Origin: Planctomycetota bacterium | Lineage (GTDB): Bacteria > Planctomycetota > UBA1135 > UBA2386 | DNA: 64,000 nt | Direction of reading: 5' to 3' | NCBI GenBank assembly: GCA_028281765.1 | Contig: JANQJF010000118.1 | Coordinates: 1-64,000 of the forward strand | Shown here: one piece after another, positions 62,496 to 64,000 of the stretch | Position numbering within the stretch: the first letter of the stretch is position 1 | Layout: each line of letters opens with the position of its first letter | The notes under the pieces: model-generated | The model's database searches: none | What the model was told of the DNA's origin: nothing | The model's input: only the letters and a program-made list of their open reading frames with translations | Position numbers and translations under genes: made by a program

Positions 62496-62517
62496 TTACT
62501 TACAAAAAAGTGGGTAG
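62496..62517. promoter_or_regulatory. Imperfect palindrome in the MDR gene promoter
   Basis: TTACTTAC-AAAAAA-GTGGGTAG is an imperfect inverted repeat (five of eight positions) with a six-A centre, about 40 bases before the ATG at 62555. HxlR-type repressors next to quinone-oxidoreductase genes bind sites of this look. No HxlR gene lies in the window. Confidence 0.35.
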
Positions 62518-62554
62518 TTGTTCTTAGTGCTGTCTAGGCGCACCGTCCGCGCCC

Positions 62555-63541
62555 ATGAAAGCCATGATCGTCAACGCGTACGGCGCCGACGCCGTGTTCG
62601 AACCCGCGGAGGTCGCGACTCCCGAAGTCCGCGCCGGCCACGTCCTCGTCAAGATCGCCGCGTCGAGCGTGAACACCGTGGACACGATGATCCGCGCGAT
62701 GGGGAAAGATCTGCCGCTGTCGCCCGACACGCCGGCGATCCTCGGCATGGACTTCGCCGGCACGGTCGAGGCCGTCGGTGACGGCGTCGACGGCTACGGG
62801 GTCGGCGACGAGGTGTATGGGTGCGCCGGCGGTCTCGCCGACCTACCGGGAACGCTCGCCGAGTACATCTGCGCCGACAGCGACCTGATCGCGCACAAGC
62901 CGAAGAACCTGTCGATGCGGGAAGCCGCGGCGCTGCCGCTGTGTGGCATCACGGCCTACGAGGGCCTGGTTCGCGCGCGGGTGAAGGCGGGACAGAAGGT
63001 GCTCGTGCACGGCGGCACCGGCGGTGTCGGCCACATCGCGCTGCAGCTGGCGAAGCACTTCGGTGCGGACGTCTACGCGACCGGTGGGGGCGACAAGCAG
63101 CTCGCGTTGATTCGGGACATGGGCGCGACCGCGATTCACTACAAGGACGAGTCAGTCGAGGAGTACGTCGCTGCGCACACGGGCGGGGCGGGTTTCGATG
63201 TCGTGTACGACTCGGTCGGGGGCGCGAACATGGCGAGTTCGTTCGAGGCCGCGGCCCTCAATGGCCACGTCGCCTCGACGGTGTCTCTGTGCGAGCTCGA
63301 TCTGTCGACCGCGCACTTCAAGGGGCTGTCGCTGCACGTCGTGTTCATGCTGATCCCGATGCTGCACGACCACAAGCGCTCCGAGCACGCGGAGATCCTG
63401 CGCAAACTCGCGCAGATCGTCGAGTCGGGTGCGCTGAAGCCGCTGCTCGACGAGACCAGCTTCTCGCTCGACCAGGCCGGGGATGCGCACGCGCGGTTCG
63501 AGAGCCGGCAGTCGATCGGCAAAGTCGTCGTCGAGAACTGA
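62555..63541 (+). CDS. Zinc-free MDR family oxidoreductase (quinone-oxidoreductase type)
   Basis: This encodes 328 residues. The N-terminal GroES-like domain reads MKAMIVNAYGADAVFEPAEV then HVLVKIAASSVNTVDTMIRA and GMDFAGTVEAVGDGVDGYGV. The Rossmann domain has HGGTGGVG (152-159) and LAKHFGADVYATGGGDKQLA. Zinc-binding cysteines of alcohol dehydrogenases are missing, so it belongs to the quinone-oxidoreductase/enoyl-reductase type using NADPH. It stands alone with its own promoter region and a palindrome upstream. The usual role is reduction of quinones or alkenals in stress. Confidence 0.85.
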   Translation: MKAMIVNAYGADAVFEPAEVATPEVRAGHVLVKIAASSVNTVDTMIRAMGKDLPLSPDTPAILGMDFAGTVEAVGDGVDGYGVGDEVYGCAGGLADLPGTLAEYICADSDLIAHKPKNLSMREAAALPLCGITAYEGLVRARVKAGQKVLVHGGTGGVGHIALQLAKHFGADVYATGGGDKQLALIRDMGATAIHYKDESVEEYVAAHTGGAGFDVVYDSVGGANMASSFEAAALNGHVASTVSLCELDLSTAHFKGLSLHVVFMLIPMLHDHKRSEHAEILRKLAQIVESGALKPLLDETSFSLDQAGDAHARFESRQSIGKVVVEN

Positions 63542-63593
63542 CCGGTCTGCTCGTAGGCTACTCGCGACCCATCCCTCGGTAAGGGGAAGCCTC

Positions 63594-64000
63594 TTGCTCA
63601 GTTCCTGCTCCCTCGGTTCAGCAGCCTCGGTCTGGATCCTTCTCGCCGTGTCGCTCAGCGCGCAGTCCGCGCCGACGGTCACGCTCGTGTCGCCGCTCCA
63701 AACCTCGACGCAAACACCCAACGGACCCGCCGACTCCGTGACGGCTTCCGCCGGTCCGCTCGGTTCCCTCGTGCTCGAGCAATCGGCGATCACCGTGAGT
63801 GCGCCGGACGTGCTCGACGCGTCCGCCGACTTCGGCTTGGTCGGCACGGTCACCGGCTTCTTCAGTCTCGCGGCTTCCGCCTCGGTTGTGACCGCGCAAG
63901 GTCCCGCACAGGCGGCCGTCGGCCCGATCGACGTGCTCATCGACTTCGACCTCGGTGCACCGTCCTTCGTCGACGTCGTGGTCGAGACCGAGCGGGCGTT
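63594..64000 (+). CDS. Secreted protein of unknown function, cut by the window end
   Basis: The frame is open from a TTG at 63594 to the end of the window. It encodes a signal-like region (SAASVWILLAVSLSAQSAP) followed by a Ala/Val/Thr-rich beta-type stretch, VTLVSPLQTSTQTPNGPADS, then TASAGPLGSLVLEQ and VDVLIDFDLGAPSFVDVVVE. An AAGGGGAAG purine tract precedes the TTG. The signal peptide ends in the S-A-Q pattern seen in the other secreted proteins here. The C-terminal part is missing, so no family can be assigned. Confidence 0.55.
   Translation, partial: MLSSCSLGSAASVWILLAVSLSAQSAPTVTLVSPLQTSTQTPNGPADSVTASAGPLGSLVLEQSAITVSAPDVLDASADFGLVGTVTGFFSLAASASVVTAQGPAQAAVGPIDVLIDFDLGAPSFVDVVVETERA

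Noticed and set aside
1..64000. CRISPR arrays, rRNA genes or insertion sequences
   Set aside because: No regularly spaced repeats with spacers, no rRNA sequence and no transposase were recognised; the only regular repeats are three 23-bp units at 59511-59573 and the GC-rich repeat at 54090-54190.

Overview
The window reads as a high-GC chromosome segment from a bacterium of the phylum Planctomycetota. Supporting signs are a DUF1580-type small protein, short ECF sigma factors, a Ser/Thr kinase fused to a formylglycine-enzyme-like domain, a CotH protein with EF-hands, a sulfatase, an imelysin/di-haem oxidoreductase pair, and many secreted beta-rich proteins sharing one C-terminal domain. That repertoire suggests one of the deep marine planctomycete lineages. 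The placement is an inference from gene content only.

Region 1 (1-5193) looks like the right-hand end of an integrative element. It holds three small genes of mobile-element type and one very large protein with two separate P-loop NTPase modules, the second a NACHT domain. The large gene is visibly less GC-rich than the rest. The region ends in the 3' half of a tRNA-Arg(CCT) gene, as left by site-specific integration into a tRNA gene. The intact tRNA and integrase would lie to the left of the window. This is the best candidate for an undescribed, probably defensive, system.

Region 2 (5194-5370) is a tRNA-derived junction: a strong hairpin terminator, an inverted copy of the same tRNA 3' end, and a third tRNA-like 3' end.

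Region 3 (5.5-23.1 kb) carries secreted proteins, a decayed chimaeric pseudogene (6586-7400), small membrane proteins, an ECF sigma factor, the kinase/FGE fusion and a reaction-centre-type c-type cytochrome lipoprotein. Region 4 (23.2-35.8 kb) has a two-gene imelysin/di-haem operon, a PhoX-like phosphatase, a GH5-like glycosidase, a sigma factor overlapping a DUF5989 gene, a thioredoxin-like gene with an in-frame TGA, a trypsin-like lipoprotein, an arylsulfotransferase-like protein, and an ABM monooxygenase next to an MBL-like protein. Region 5 (35.8-45.6 kb) has CotH, a sigma factor with its membrane partner, two linked secreted proteins, sulfatase plus universal stress protein, a non-coding inverted-repeat element and a DksA-type protein. 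Region 6 (45.7-51.3 kb) is an ion and osmotic-stress cluster: an MscK-type channel split by a frameshift, a Kef-type antiporter and a ZntB/CorA-type transporter. Region 7 (51.4-64 kb) holds secreted proteins, a MarR/flavodoxin-fold reductase operon, a TetR regulator with an SDR/NTF2/tautomerase operon sharing a 12-bp operator core, a di-haem oxidoreductase with an inserted CBM6 behind three 23-bp repeats, a quinone-oxidoreductase-type MDR, and a secreted protein cut by the window end.

Several genes have a -10-like hexamer 5-11 nt before the start codon, suggesting leaderless transcripts, while a minority have clear Shine-Dalgarno sites. No rRNA, CRISPR array or transposase gene was seen.
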